Assembly (NCBI GenBank): GCA_008921705.1
Contig: VFFE01009189.1
Span: 2,434,429 to 2,498,428 of the forward strand
Direction of reading: 5' to 3'
DNA length: 64,000 nt
Source: Burhinus oedicnemus
Taxonomy: Eukaryota > Chordata > Aves > Charadriiformes > Burhinidae
Shown here: positions 40,401 to 50,939 of the stretch, in pieces
How the letters are laid out: the number at the start of each line of letters is the position of its first letter
Numbering within the stretch: the stretch's first letter is position 1
Notes under the pieces: generated by a model
The model's input: only the letters and a program-made list of their open reading frames with translations
What the model was told of the DNA's origin: nothing
Database searches by the model: none
Program-made: the position numbers and the translations under genes

Positions 40401-43400
40401 CCTGGACAAACAGGACTACACAAAGATTGCTGTGTACCTTTAGGCTTGCTGTTTTTCCTGCCAGTGGAGCTATGCAGATTTGTACCACCCCAGTCTCTGC
40501 CTCCATACTCAATACACAGCGAGAGGGGCTCAGTGCTGCGCTGTCTGCACAGGGCTGCAAAGTTCACGTCGACTTTGTTTACTCTGAAGACTACTGATGA
40601 GAATTTAACTGTCTGCACAACCGATTCATTTGTTCCTACTCCAAGTAATCGAGCAAGGGAAGAAAGCATCCCATTAGGATTCTGCACCTACCCTGCACCC
40701 ACAGCTCTCCTCGATGATTTCTGGCAGGGCACCCACGTGCCAGGCGCGCCATCTGAAAGCAACACCGGTTGTTTTCCGAAGGTGGGTGGCTATAACATAG
40801 AAAGCACCAGCTCACCCAGCTATGCTGTGCAATCCAGCTGTCAGGCAACGAGAAGGGTGTGTTCGGGAGTGCTAAAGCCAACTACAACCACACAGTCAGT
40901 CCCTCCTTTTGGAAGGGAGACACCTTCTTTGCACGGATTCTAATTCAGCTGCATGAATCTTGTTTTCAATTCAGCCTGACACCAAAGCTCTTCTGACTTT
41001 AAAAATTCTGCTAGGCACATTTCTCTCTCCAAGGCCACTTTGATGAGTCAGCAGATCTCTGCAAAGTCCAGCCACGCTGCACTTCCAAGAGATTTGAGCC
41101 CCACGTTTTGCTACAGCTGGCCTTGCACATCCCAGCAACGGTGCATATCCGCATTGTAAGGATTCATATATCATGTGACAATCTTGTACGGTCCTATCCA
41201 GCCTCATGGGAATAACTCTTTCTGGTGAGTGAAAAGAAAAACATTTTCATTTCTAGCATTTTGAATGCTGAAGTAAGCAACAGAGACCATGTTTCAGCTA
41301 GAAATTTATCATGGCTACTTTGTAGCACAGTATTAACTGTAAACAGTGCTATACAATACATATATGTATTTTACATATATGCATTTGGATTAAAACAAAA
41401 GGCAAAAAAAAACCCCTTTGAAGCCACCTCACTTCTCTTACATTGAATTTCTTTTTTTCTGGTCAAAGATCTGACTGCACTATTTGGTGACCAAATCAGC
41501 AAAGATTGTGACACATTGTGGCTAATCATTCTGACCGATGCAGTGTCCTGGTTTGAGCAACACAGGATTAATTTCTCTTTCAGTAATTTTACTTTTCAGA
41601 AAGGTCTCTTCTAATGCTAGGGAAAACTGCATTTTTAGAAGACTCTAGCATCTGAATTTGTGAAAATATTTGCTTTATAGCCAGCTATGGTGTGTGGGTT
41701 TCAAGGTCTCAGTGGTTTTGAGCTCACCAGGTGCAGGAACGAGGAGGAGCAAGACCCGGGCACTTGAGCCAAGCTGGCCAACAGGTTTATTTCATACCAT
41801 GAACATCACATTCAATATAAATTAGAAAGTTTGCTGAGTTTTCTCCTATGATGGCTGCGATCCAGAGGACTTCTTGCCCCGGCGACAGACCTGAGGCCTT
41901 CCCTTCCTCCCGAAGCCGTAGCACCCGCAGCGTCCAACATTTGCTGTCCACTGCTGGGAGTGCACAGCTTCCTACTGATACAATAATCCTTGTATATTTT
42001 ATATTGGTATCGGGATCAATATTGTTTCTTTAGTATTATTAATGTTAATTATTTAGTATTACTCTATTAAATCTGTTTATATTTCAACCCTTGTGTTTCC
42101 ATGTTTTTCCCAATTCCCCTTCCCACGTGGGGAAGGGTCACCAGGTGACAGAATAATTGTCTAAAGGACAATAAATTGTTGTGGGTTCTTCAAACCATAA
42201 CACGCAGAAATGTCTTTTTACATTTGCCTAAAGAACTAATTTAATCAGGTGCCATTAAGAAGAATGTAACACAGGTTAGCTAAAATTTCAGGGATGAGAT
42301 TACCTCTTCTCTCAAGGAGGCATGGACAATGGTTCCAGCTCTCCCTTTGCCAGCCCCGTGAACTCTGGCTCCTTTGCAGGAGGTAAGACAACAGAAGACC
42401 CATTGAAATTTCAAGGAAGAAATAACGCAGTGAACAACACACAAAAAATGTGGTTCCAGGCATTTAAAAAAATACGTATATACTTTCTATTATTCAAATA
42501 AAGAGTTTGTTGCTCCAAACTAGCAGAAAATATTTCTTCTTTACCCTCAGTGCAGGAGACACAGAGCAAGCCTTCAGCGATTTATTGGACTAAACTCACC
42601 CTGTGCTGGGACTAGCTGGGGCGAGGGGGTGGAGGTGGGGATCAGAGCTCTGCAGAGGTGTGACTGGGCTAAACCGCTGCAACTTTACTGGAGCAAAGCC
42701 ACGAAGCCTGCATAGTCCATAAAATGAATTGCACTCGTCAATACATTACCAGGAGAGGTTAAAGCTGCCTTGGCTGGCAGAAGCCCTGCTCTACTGGATG
42801 CAAACTCCCCTCCACCCATCTCCTAGGTGGTGCCGCAGAGACAGGCAAAGCACAGGCACAAACATCTGGCTTGTTTAACAGGGACTCCTGTGGGGCAAGG
42901 CTCTAAACAGTATCCCCCAGGATATGATATGCAAGGGGTAGCTTTGCTTCTCCTGAACTACGGCACCCTCTCTGTAGCACAGGCCTGGACTCCACGTGTA
43001 CCAGCAAACTGGACAGTGACTGTTCAGGGAGAGGGTAAAAGGGAGAAAAATCTGCTGCCATTCAAATTTGCTAACAATTGATCAGCTTCAAACATGGTTT
43101 ATTAAAAACAAGAAAGACCTGGTTGCCCTCTTTCAGTGGAATAACTCCACTAAGTTGATCCTCAGCTTTTCTAATAACTACGTTTCTCCAGTTTAAAGTA
43201 GCTCGGGAATTATCTCCTTGCGCTTTTGCATATGGCAAGAGACACCGGTCCAGAATCTACGGAACTGTTTGCTTAGTAGTTTCTGCACCAGCAATCATTG
43301 CTATTCAGTTAATGTCTATCTAGGTAGTCCTACAGCATTTACTTTTACAGTACCAAAGGCATCTGACAAGGCAAGCAGGCTTCATCCTGCCTCATTCTCT

Positions 43401-46400
43401 TCTTTATTTTTCTGTATTTTAATTCAGGAATTTTTTTTTCCTCTCTCTACTGAAGAGATTCAAAATACTAAGATCAAAAGAGCCAAATAAAGACACTGAC
43501 AGTGGGAGGCTGCCCTCAAAAATGTCCACTGTGAATCCCAAAACACCACATTTCTGGCAACTTTCTCGGCTGCATGTAAAATAACAGCCTCTTGCTGTGA
43601 CCCGCCCCAGCCCCAGGTGCAGCCTCAGCAGGATGCACCAATGGTTTCCCCTCACACCATTTGCCAAGGTGTCAAAATTAATTTCTTCAAATTGCGAAGG
43701 TGACGCAGTGTTCCCAGCACAATACACTGGGCTCAAGGCAGCAAGACAGCGCTTTGAACAGGATAAGATGACCCTCACCAAATGTGGGCTTAGGAGCCTT
43801 ATTATTTCAGTGCCCACTAAATTCCCATAGCAAATTAAAAAAAACCTGTTCTACCCTCTGTAAAACTTGAGAGTATACTTTAAATCCTATTGGTTTTATT
43901 TTGCAAGACAATTTCTTATAAGAAAAATGCCTTGAAGACATGAGTTTCCATTCATTCCAATATTGACATGAGTATTGATGACCGTGATTTTCTTATTAAT
44001 AATTTATCATCTTTTTTTGAAATATATTAATTATTAACTTTTCTGTGCCAGAATTTGATCCACTCTGCTCTTTTTTTAATGCATTGGTAAGGACTAAATC
44101 ACTTTGGACTCTCAGATGACGCAAGGTAAGTGGTCTGAAATGGCCTTTTAGTTTTATAGTTTGGGGGTTTTTTTGTTGTTGTTGTTTACTGCTTGGTAGT
44201 TAGCTAGTAAGTAACTACTCCTCCTCTCCCTTCAGCCGCCATCCCTTAGCTAGCTATAGCCACGGCTGTGAGCAAAACTAGGACTCATTTTGGGATTTTT
44301 TTAGCACGTGAAAGTTTGCCACAAATTGGTCTAAAAGTAATGCTGAACAACATGCAGCTCTTGACAAATGCAGAAGAAAAATACCCCCAGATATTAAAAT
44401 ACAATCAGAGCCTATATCTGAGGAATTCAAAGAAAATCTAATAAGCCCACAGTTAACAATTTTATTGGCTATTATTTTAATAAATCCTATATTTTTAATG
44501 TGATTTTTTCATGAAAATAAATACAGCTTTTCAAAAATTAAATTTATTTATGCCACCAGTTAAACAGCAACAGACGAAACCTGGCAACACTCTTCATGTA
44601 GACAGTTTACTTGCACTTCAGCTTTAACTACTGAATCCCTCGTGAATGCAGGGGGACACCATTTAATTTGAATAATCTCACATTTTCACATGAGTAGTTA
44701 AAGGAAAATGCATGTTCAGACTGAAGCCATATTCCAACATGACCAGCAGATAGCTCTGGACAGGAAAAAATTATTTTTAAGAATATTTTCAGAAGTTAGT
44801 GTTTCAATGTTCTGCTTTGAAACTGAGGTCAATTTAATTTGTAAAAGGCAAGAAACAGAAAAAAAAAAAACTTGTTTTGTTTCAAGAACCAGAAAGCATA
44901 CTTTCTACTGGTTTTATGCAAAAAAAAAAAAGTCTAGTTTATTACATACAAGTATTAAACCTTCCTATGACTCAGAAAGGCCTCTAAGAAAGCTGAGGCA
45001 GCTGAGCCTCCAGCCACCTGGGAAAAAAAAAAAAAAATCAATTCAGTATCTCAGACAAGACTTTGCAAAAGTCAGTGAGAGCTCTTTATTTTCTTTCAAG
45101 TTCCATCACCAGACTCACTTAGCATAGCCCTCTGGCAACATTTTGGCAAAACTACTAGCACAAGTGAGGTTACTGAACAGTTCAACAGGGTCCTATCTTG
45201 TGTTTTGGGCATTCCCGACAGGCTGGAGGAATGAAAAAAAAACTTATAACCAAAAAAGAAAGGCAGGCTTTACCCTCTGGAATAAGACTGCGCTTGGCCA
45301 GCACACACCTCCACGCAGTCGAGTCCTGAGACTCCAGCATATGAGCGTCGAGGCTGGCAGGAGAGGCAGCACCTCCGATTTCTCAGCCAAGGAGAGCTGA
45401 TGAAACAGTTACTGCAGACCAAACCTAGAGCCCCCAAAAAGCCTTTTAAACAAGGATTTCTTTTTTCCCTAAATGGAAACTGAAGCTGTAAGTGAATGGT
45501 AGCTACTGCAGGCTGGAAGTTGGAGGAGGTAGCTCTGCTCTCACTAAAGGCAGCTTTGGGACACCTGTGGTGCCTGCACAACTTAGCAGGATTTTTCACC
45601 CAAGTTTTCCATGGTTAACCAGTGCTCACATTTTAAGCGACACACTTGAACAGGTCTCTGCCCTGAGCTGATTCAAGGAAGGAGGGAAAGGGAATATTGC
45701 TCTTTCTGGACTCCACACCTCATCTCAGCTATTTTGTTCTGTTATCTTCTCTGCCCCCCGTGACCTGTTCTTCCAAACAACATTGATAAAAGAGTACAGA
45801 ACAGATAAAAGTACAGAAAAATAGGAATAGGAAAACAGAAGAGTCTTAAGCCAGAAATACTAAAAAAAAAAAAAATCAAGTGCATGTGTGCATATCATAG
45901 AATCACAGAATGGGTTGGGTTGGAAAGGACCTTAAAGGTTATCTACTTCCAACCCCCCTGCCATGGGCAGGGACACCTTCTACTAGACCTGGTTGCTCAA
46001 AGCCCCATCCAACCTGGCCTTGAACACTTCCAGGGATGGAGCATCCACAACTCCTCTGGCCACCCTGTTCCAGCGTCTCACCACCCTCACAGGAAAGAAT
46101 TTCTTCCTAATAGCTAACCTAAATTCACCCTCTTTCAGTTTAAAACTGTTACCCTCATCCTATCGGTACACTCCCTGATAAAGTCCCTCCCCATCTTTCC
46201 TGTAGGCCCCCTTCAAGTACTGAAAGGGCCGCTAAAAGGTCTCCCTGGCGCCTTCTCTTCTCCTGGCTGATTACACTCTCAATTTAACAAAATCAAATAC
46301 ATCACTCGCTAATTCTACCCTGCTCGCAGCTGAAGCGACGCTTCTCGCTCTCACACAGCAGCAGTTGCAGGCTGCAGCTTGGCTGAGCTTCCACAGCGGC

Positions 46401-46913
46401 CCCCGTATCAGAACACCCCCTTCACGCAGCTCTCCATCAGCAGAAGCCAAACCCGGCCGGTCTCACCTCTGCCCGGGCAGACCCCTGAAGGCTCGCCCGA
46501 AGGAGGAGAGCTTTGCTCAGCCCCGCTGCCAGCGGTAACCCCGGGCCCGCACTCGGGCTTCCCCCTCCGGGGCCGGGCACGGCTCGGCTTCTCCCGGCGG
46601 CACGGATGAGCCACGGCGTTACCGGCCACCGCGCCGAGCACGGACAGATTGTTTCCCCCTTCCCTGCCGAGGCAGGGCCCCGGCTGCGGGGGCAGGCGGG
46701 CGGGGAGGCCGGCGCTGCCCGGCTCCACGTGGAGGCCGGCGGGGTGCCGTGGCCGCGGACTCACCAGGTGCAGAGCTTGGCCCTGAGCAGCGCCAGCAGC
46801 CGGCGCGGAGGGGCGGCAGCGGCGGCGGCCCCGGGCGGCGTCTCGGTCCTGGGCGCAGCGGCCGCCCCAGCAGCAGCAGCGGGCGGCGGGGCCCCGGCAG
46901 CCGCCGCCTCCAT
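25182..46913 (-). CDS. SLC35F2: SLC35F2, solute carrier family 35 member F2 (whole gene, 8 coding exons)
   Basis: The coding sequence joins 46913-46765, 39439-39264, 38712-38585, 33354-33195, 31542-31386, 30577-30525, 29850-29696 and 25400-25182 on the minus strand. Every intron has GT-AG ends and compatible phase, giving 398 residues (the human protein is 374). The product is a plasma-membrane carrier of the drug/metabolite transporter superfamily with about ten membrane helices. Hallmark stretches that match the SLC35F1/F2 family include [55 protein letters not shown], and [19 protein letters not shown]. The cytosolic tail begins [11 protein letters not shown] and ends in TD. The tail and the GADILAG segment point to F2 rather than F1. 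From the family literature, SLC35F2 imports the drug YM155 and has been reported to carry queuine/queuosine. No stop, frameshift or lost exon is seen. A CpG island covers exon 1. Confidence 0.97.
25401..29695 (-). other. SLC35F2: SLC35F2 intron 7
   Basis: A 4.3-kb intron in phase 0. It contains a well-preserved CR1 3' end at 25513-25950 and T- or A-rich runs near 27489-27511 and 27788-27803. The 139-173-residue frames around 26.7-27.7 kb have no recognisable domain and I do not call them genes. Confidence 0.75.
25513..25950 (-). repeat. CR1 LINE 3' end in SLC35F2 intron 7
   Basis: Plus strand begins agaatcatagaatcatctag and ggttggaagggaccttt, the reverse complement of a CR1 3' terminus. A minus-strand frame at 25594-25947 still reads through 117 codons of CR1-derived sequence ([36 protein letters not shown]), so this copy is relatively young or little damaged. 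It lacks everything upstream, including the endonuclease and reverse transcriptase, so it cannot be active. Confidence 0.92.
29696..29850 (-). CDS. SLC35F2: SLC35F2 exon 7 (helices 8-9)
   Basis: Encodes the end of A275 through K326. The acceptor is TTTTACAG and the donor is AAG/GTAAGT. It reads [18 protein letters not shown], then [19 protein letters not shown] and [13 protein letters not shown], the most conserved block of the family. Confidence 0.97.
30525..30577 (-). CDS. SLC35F2: SLC35F2 exon 6 (53-bp micro-sized exon)
   Basis: Encodes the last base of L257, residues 258-274 and the first base of A275. The acceptor is AACTCTAG and the donor is TTG/GTATGTG. It reads [17 protein letters not shown], aligning with the mammalian IVEYKDIASIHWDWKI segment. 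The phases of exons 5 and 7 require exactly this exon, so the small size is real rather than an error. Confidence 0.93.
31386..31542 (-). CDS. SLC35F2: SLC35F2 exon 5 (helices 6-7)
   Basis: Encodes the end of G205 through residue 256 and two bases of L257. The acceptor is TACAG and the donor is CT/GTAAGG. It reads [18 protein letters not shown], then [19 protein letters not shown] and [10 protein letters not shown]. It contains no long ATG-initiated reading frame, so it was found from protein similarity and splice sites. Confidence 0.95.
33195..33354 (-). CDS. SLC35F2: SLC35F2 exon 4 (helices 4-5)
   Basis: Encodes residues 152-204 and the first base of G205. The acceptor is CACACAG and the donor is AAG/GTAAGG. 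It reads [20 protein letters not shown], then [19 protein letters not shown] and a hydrophilic loop AGRQESE. Apart from the loop it is nearly identical to mammalian SLC35F2. Confidence 0.97.
33355..38584 (-). other. SLC35F2: SLC35F2 intron 3
   Basis: A 5.2-kb intron. I see no recognisable repeat, exon or RNA gene in it. The frames at 35194-35649 and 36894-37256 are short, have no recognisable domains and no splice context. Confidence 0.75.
38585..38712 (-). CDS. SLC35F2: SLC35F2 exon 3 (helix 3, ADVEANY motif)
   Basis: Encodes the end of G109 through Q151. The acceptor is AAACAG and the donor is CAG/GTAAGG. It reads [20 protein letters not shown] followed by [10 protein letters not shown], a highly conserved family segment. 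The exon ends in phase 0. Confidence 0.96.
38713..39263 (-). other. SLC35F2: SLC35F2 intron 2
   Basis: A 551-bp intron in phase 1 with GTATGTG donor and AAACAG acceptor. Overlapping 91-115-residue minus-strand frames run through it but have no recognisable domain. Confidence 0.8.
39264..39439 (-). CDS. SLC35F2: SLC35F2 exon 2 (helices 1-2)
   Basis: Encodes the end of W50 through residue 108 and the first base of G109. The acceptor is TTCACAG and the donor is CTG/GTATGTG. It reads [13 protein letters not shown], then [11 protein letters not shown] and [11 protein letters not shown], closely matching the first two membrane helices and the loop between them in vertebrate SLC35F2. Confidence 0.96.
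39948..40128 (-). repeat. CR1 LINE 3' end in SLC35F2 intron 1
   Basis: Plus strand reads atcatagaacagcccaggtt then ggaaggacctcaaaggtcac and continues with CR1 words such as gtccagtcacatcttgaaga. It is cut at about 40128, where an A/C-rich simple repeat follows. Confidence 0.85.
40128..40164 (+). repeat. (AAAAC)n / (AAAC)n simple repeat at the CR1 edge
   Basis: About four AAAAC units followed by AAAC units directly at the point where CR1 similarity ends. Confidence 0.9.
41544..42202 (+). mobile_element. ERVL-type solo LTR in SLC35F2 intron 1
   Basis: Starts tgtcctggtttgagcaacac, the usual opening of avian ERVL-family (class III) LTRs, and ends aaaccataaca. The middle has the expected ctattaaatctg, tttcaacccttgtgtttcc and a purine/pyrimidine-rich stretch before the end. 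It is flanked by tgcag (41539-41543) and cgcag (42203-42207), a five-base target-site duplication with one change. No internal viral sequence is present, so it arose by recombination between two LTRs of a provirus. Orientation follows the LTR consensus and is opposite to SLC35F2. Confidence 0.85.
45895..46270 (-). repeat. CR1 LINE 3' end in SLC35F2 intron 1, near the promoter
   Basis: Plus strand begins catagaatcacagaatgggt and continues ggttggaaaggaccttaaag, catgggcagggacacc and tgttccagcgtctcaccacc, a typical CR1 3' region. It lies about 200 bp from the edge of the CpG island. Confidence 0.9.
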
Positions 46914-47350
46914 GCCGCCACGCTGCCCCGGCCCTGCGCCCGCCGAGAGGAAGAGCGGGATGGCGGGAGGGAGGAGCGGTGGCAGCAGGACGGCGGAACA
47001 CAGCTCCGCTGGTGGCGGCTGAGCCGACCTTTCTGTCCGCCGAAGAGCCGCCCCCAGGAGGGGCATGGCTCATCCTGGGGCGGGGGACGGAGCTCCGGTG
47101 CCCGCCCCGAGGTGCTCCGCGCGTTCCTTCCCCAGCCCCGCTCCGCAGGTTTCCTTCCACCCGCTGGGTGCAGGTGAGAGTGGAGGAGAGCGGAGGAGCA
47201 ACAGCGACGGGCTGCTCCAGAAGCGCCAGCGAGTTCACTTTCCTCCTCTCCAGCTCAGGCAAACCTACGGGACTTCCCGGCAGCAGCCCCAGGCTGGTGC
47301 CCAGGTGCAGGTCCCGGCAAGGCCACTTTGACCCCCAGGACCTGCGGAGG
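46480..47350 (-). promoter_or_regulatory. SLC35F2: SLC35F2 CpG-island promoter and 5' UTR
   Basis: A dense GC- and CpG-rich block covers exon 1 and reaches a few hundred bases upstream. GC boxes (Sp1-type) are visible, such as ggggcggggg at 47077-47086 and ccgccccc at 47047-47054. I see no TATA box at a suitable place. Long frames on both strands here (such as 46408-47262 minus and 46513-47022 plus) are by-products of high GC content, not genes. Confidence 0.8.
46765..46913 (-). CDS. SLC35F2: SLC35F2 exon 1 (start codon, cytosolic N-terminus)
   Basis: Encodes residues 1-49 and two bases of W50. The ATG at 46913-46911 has a strong Kozak context (G at -3, G at +4) and begins MEA like the mammalian protein. 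The N-terminus is Ala/Pro/Gly-rich with short alanine runs, then a basic stretch ([11 protein letters not shown]) leading to the first helix. The donor is CTG/GTGAGT. An upstream in-frame ATG at 47066 exists but is less likely to be the start, because no family member I know carries that extension. Confidence 0.93.
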
Positions 47351-48009
47351 CCTGACTGCAGCTGACCTGGTGTGCAGGCAGTTCAGGTTTCATCTTTATT
47401 CCAGTTACAGGAGTCAAAGTTATTCTAAACCCTTAAATTTTAACTTGTCCCAGTTTTGTGCACAGCCTCAAGCTCCTCTACCTCCAAGGCTTCAACTCCC
47501 ACCTTTCCGCTGATGACTCCCATGCCTAAGGATTTACCTCATCCTGTTTTTCTTCACCTACATCTCAGCCAAACTCACCTGGAGAACCTGATGGTATTTT
47601 GCATACCCTGGTGGTTTTTGTAATGACTGTCACTATTAATGATGTGTCACAGGTGATGGAATCAAATCCCAGAGGTGCCTCCAGTAAAAGCAACCTCCTG
47701 TCCTCCTTGGTGCAAATGTTTGTCACTGTCCTGGCTGTGCCGGCATCCTTTCTGCCACAGGACACTGCTCCTCTCTATTCTCACCTGCTCCCCACAGAGC
47801 ACCATGGTTTCTCCCCCCAACACCATGGGTTTTTTAGCCATGTTTTTCCCTATCACAGTTCTCTCATTCAAGCTGTGTTTATCTCCCTTTGCAATTACCC
47901 AAATTCATCCTCATGGGATTTGATTTAGGAGTGTAAAAGAGGCATTACTCTGCCATTTTCAGGTTGTCTTTATAACTTCATGTGCCTGCCAGTCCCTTTT
48001 CAGCAGAAA

Positions 48010-48110
48010 GGTGGATTTTAGTCTCCCGCTTCCCGAGGGCCAGGCCCTAACCACTAAGGTACTGGCTATCTGGGAGAGGATTGGTCCTCAAATCCCCTCT
48101 TTGACCCTGT
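48010..48110 (-). repeat. Possible relic of a tRNA-derived SINE
   Basis: Read on the minus strand it has a box-A-like ccttagtggttagggc and, about 30 bases on, a box-B-like gggagactaaaatcc. The plus-strand words gtctcccgcttcccgag and gccctaaccactaaggt resemble ancient tRNA-derived repeats of reptiles and birds. A functional tRNA fold is not evident. Confidence 0.35.
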
Positions 48111-48806
48111 GATGGTGTAATATTAAAGCTGTAGGTCAATATGAGAGAAAAGCTGTACAATTATATGTCTTAAAAGAATATTCATAAATATACTTCTATA
48201 TTTATATATATGCATACCCATTTCTATATTATATTGAGATTTTATGTATTTTTCCTTCACTTTTATAACAGAATAGTTTATTGATTTTTTTATTTTGAAT
48301 TCCTAATCCAATAAAAATCCTGCTGTGACTCCTGCAAGAAATCAGTCTGTCGAGATTAGTTTCTGTGTTGTGATAGTTATAAGTCAGGTCATGCTGTCAA
48401 AATTTCCATAACCTAAAATAAAAACAAGATTAAAAAGAAAAGAAGCAGAACTATCAGACCTTGTACTTTTCATCGTATCTGAGCCCCACAACTGTGGTAC
48501 CATAATCTTCACCTTTAATTTTATTTATCCTATACCTGCAATCTGCTGCTGATTCTCCAAAGACGGAAAATCATGTCTTTGGTGTTTTTTGTCTCCATTT
48601 CAGCTCAGCTCTTGGAATTCCTTGCTACAGGTAGGTTGCAGCAGCCTCACACCAGAAAGCCACTGCCAGGCTGGGGTTTTACACCAGAGCTGCTCAGCTG
48701 CAGAAGGACTGCTGTCCCAGACGGGGTATCTGCGTACTGCAAAAATATGAAACAAAGTCATAGGAGATCAAACAGGCAGGGACCTCTTTTTAATTAAACT
48801 TCTTTA

Positions 48807-48822
48807 ACACACACACACACAC
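48807..48822 (+). repeat. (AC)8 dinucleotide repeat
   Basis: Eight AC units followed by A-rich sequence. Confidence 0.9.
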
Positions 48823-50939
48823 AAAAAGAAGGTTAAAAAAAACCCGACAGTAACAACAATTTTTAAAAGTGCCCTTTGTTAGACTTTGGGGACTAAGTTC
48901 ACCTCAGAGTATGATAAACTTTGCTACCTCAGGAAATTTTTATGGCTTGTGGACAACATGGCCACGAATGCAAAGATATCTGAGACGTCTAAACATGACT
49001 CTGTGTTCAGCTACTCCTACTCCAGGCTCCTGCTTTTACTACGATTCAAGGTTCACCCCAAGTGTGACCATGGCTGTGTGTTTCTGCATTTTTGTCAGCC
49101 CCTGAGTTTCCCTGCTGCCGCAGTGAAGCAAGACAGCTGCCTGGAGCGTGTGCCAGCCAGGCTGCCTGGCTCCGGAGACACCCTCCGTTCAGCCCAGAAC
49201 GGGTGATACCGCTCCTCCATGCTGTCTCACCAGTGGAAACTGGGGAGTGTGTGCACCTAAGGCTGGGCATCCTCTTTCAGATAGGAAAACTCTGTTCCCA
49301 GTGCTCTACAAAAGTAACTAATTTTACTGGTTACTGTGTCTTTTCCAGGGTGAGTGAAAACCCTGGGAGCGGCTACAGTTTATCTGCAGGCAGGATGTAT
49401 GTGGATGCTTAACGGGCCTCTAGACTAGTACGCATATACCTCTTTTCTGACTTAGGAAAACTGTTGACAAAGAAATATCAGCAATACATTTGTAGAATTC
49501 TTTAAAAATTAATTCTTTCTATTCAAAATTTGTATCTAAATTCCAAACTATTTTGAAGTGTGATTGAAAGGAACCAAGAATCTAAATATTTCTTATAGTT
49601 GGTTGTCTTCTAGAAGGGTTGAAGGATAACCCAAGAGTAACGGCATACCTTTTTTTGCTGCTTTTCAAAAAAAAATTACTTTTGAGCTGAGAACAAATAA
49701 AAGAATTAGCACAGTCATAATAAATGATACACAGACATAGCTCTCGTATCTTCATCTGCTTTCAACTCCTTTTTGCTAAACAGTTTTATTTCAGTGTGTC
49801 CTATCAGGCTGTTCCTCCTGCTAAGAAAATCATAAGTTTGAGTAGGTGATAAAAGTAGATAACAATGATAACAAGGAAAAACACAGAACACAATTTTTAA
49901 GTTGACAGCATCAGCTTAAGTTTCAGGGAACTTAAAGTGCAATGTCATTGTACACCTAGACCCTTTATTTCCTATTACTATAACAAAACTATATTTTCTG
50001 CATTTACCTTATCGACAAAAGGAAAGACAAAAAATATGGCACAAATTTAACTTAAAATCTGAACTTGCAGAAGTGATTCCTTGTAAAACGATGAGCAAGC
50101 ATAATTTTAGGGTTTTTTAATTGGAAGTATTTATGCCACTAGAGGTCCTTCATGGTCAGATTATGATGTCCTCCACAGTGTTGGGGTTCTTTTCCTATTT
50201 CTTTATCCATGCTACACGCAAGAATTACTGTTTCTAAAGAAATTTGTTTTGTTTAATGTAATACATTCTTATAATAACAGAGTGATTAAGCTTTTTCTGG
50301 GAAAATATCAATATAAGGATTTTTCAAATTGAATTTCTTTAATAAAAGGTCCTGGTTTATTATGACATAAAATCTTATTTATTTTTTAATACAACAATTG
50401 CACATTTTAACATTTCTAATTTCTCATCATCTTACACTCCTCTCCCACATGACCACTTTGGTCTCAGAAAAATAAAGAAGGAAGCAAAGGTCAAACTAAA
50501 GAGCAAAATTAAGATAAACAACTGGAACAATAAAACAATATGTAAGGTAGTTTTTCTCTGTTGCTTCTTTATTTTCTTCTTATTTTTCCTAGTTAGAAGC
50601 CAGTTAAAAATGTTTGAAAACTATTTGGAAGAACTGTGCAGCCTTGGAAACTTCAATGGTAGGACTGAGATTAAAGTTACCACTACAGAACACACTGTCG
50701 TTTATCAGGAAACTAGTAACAAAGTTTTGTAGCATAAACTCATCATTTGGAAGTGATTAGGAACTAGGGCAAAGAAATACATGCTGTTCCCAGGATGGCC
50801 ATGAGTTGAAAAGCCCTAATAGCTGCACAAAGGCAAATGTAATCCCTACAATGCATCAGCTGGAATCAAGACAGAGATGTGCTAGATTATACAAAGTCCT
50901 GGGGAGACTTCTTCTAAAATATGGTGTATGTGATGATCG

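Larger units (their letters stand above)
39440..46764 (-). other. SLC35F2: SLC35F2 intron 1
   Basis: A 7.3-kb intron in phase 2. It holds an ERVL-type solo LTR (41544-42202), two CR1 fragments (39948-40128 and 45895-46270), an A/C-rich simple repeat (40128-40164) and a 12-G run at 40321-40332. The rest is unremarkable AT-rich DNA with no supported exon. Confidence 0.85.
47351..50939. other. Upstream intergenic DNA, no gene seen
   Basis: AT-rich non-coding DNA with a possible SINE relic (48010-48110) and an (AC)8 repeat. Overlapping frames of about 106 codons at 48886-49206 and 49092-49412 have no recognisable domain. Confidence 0.65.

Noticed and set aside
40446..40943. 165-codon plus-strand frame in SLC35F2 intron 1
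   Set aside because: Antisense to an intron, overlapped by other open frames, no recognisable domain.
46408..47262. 284-codon minus-strand frame over the CpG island
   Set aside because: It overlaps SLC35F2 exon 1 in another frame, and its Arg/Gly/Pro/Ala-rich content is what high-GC DNA gives by chance.
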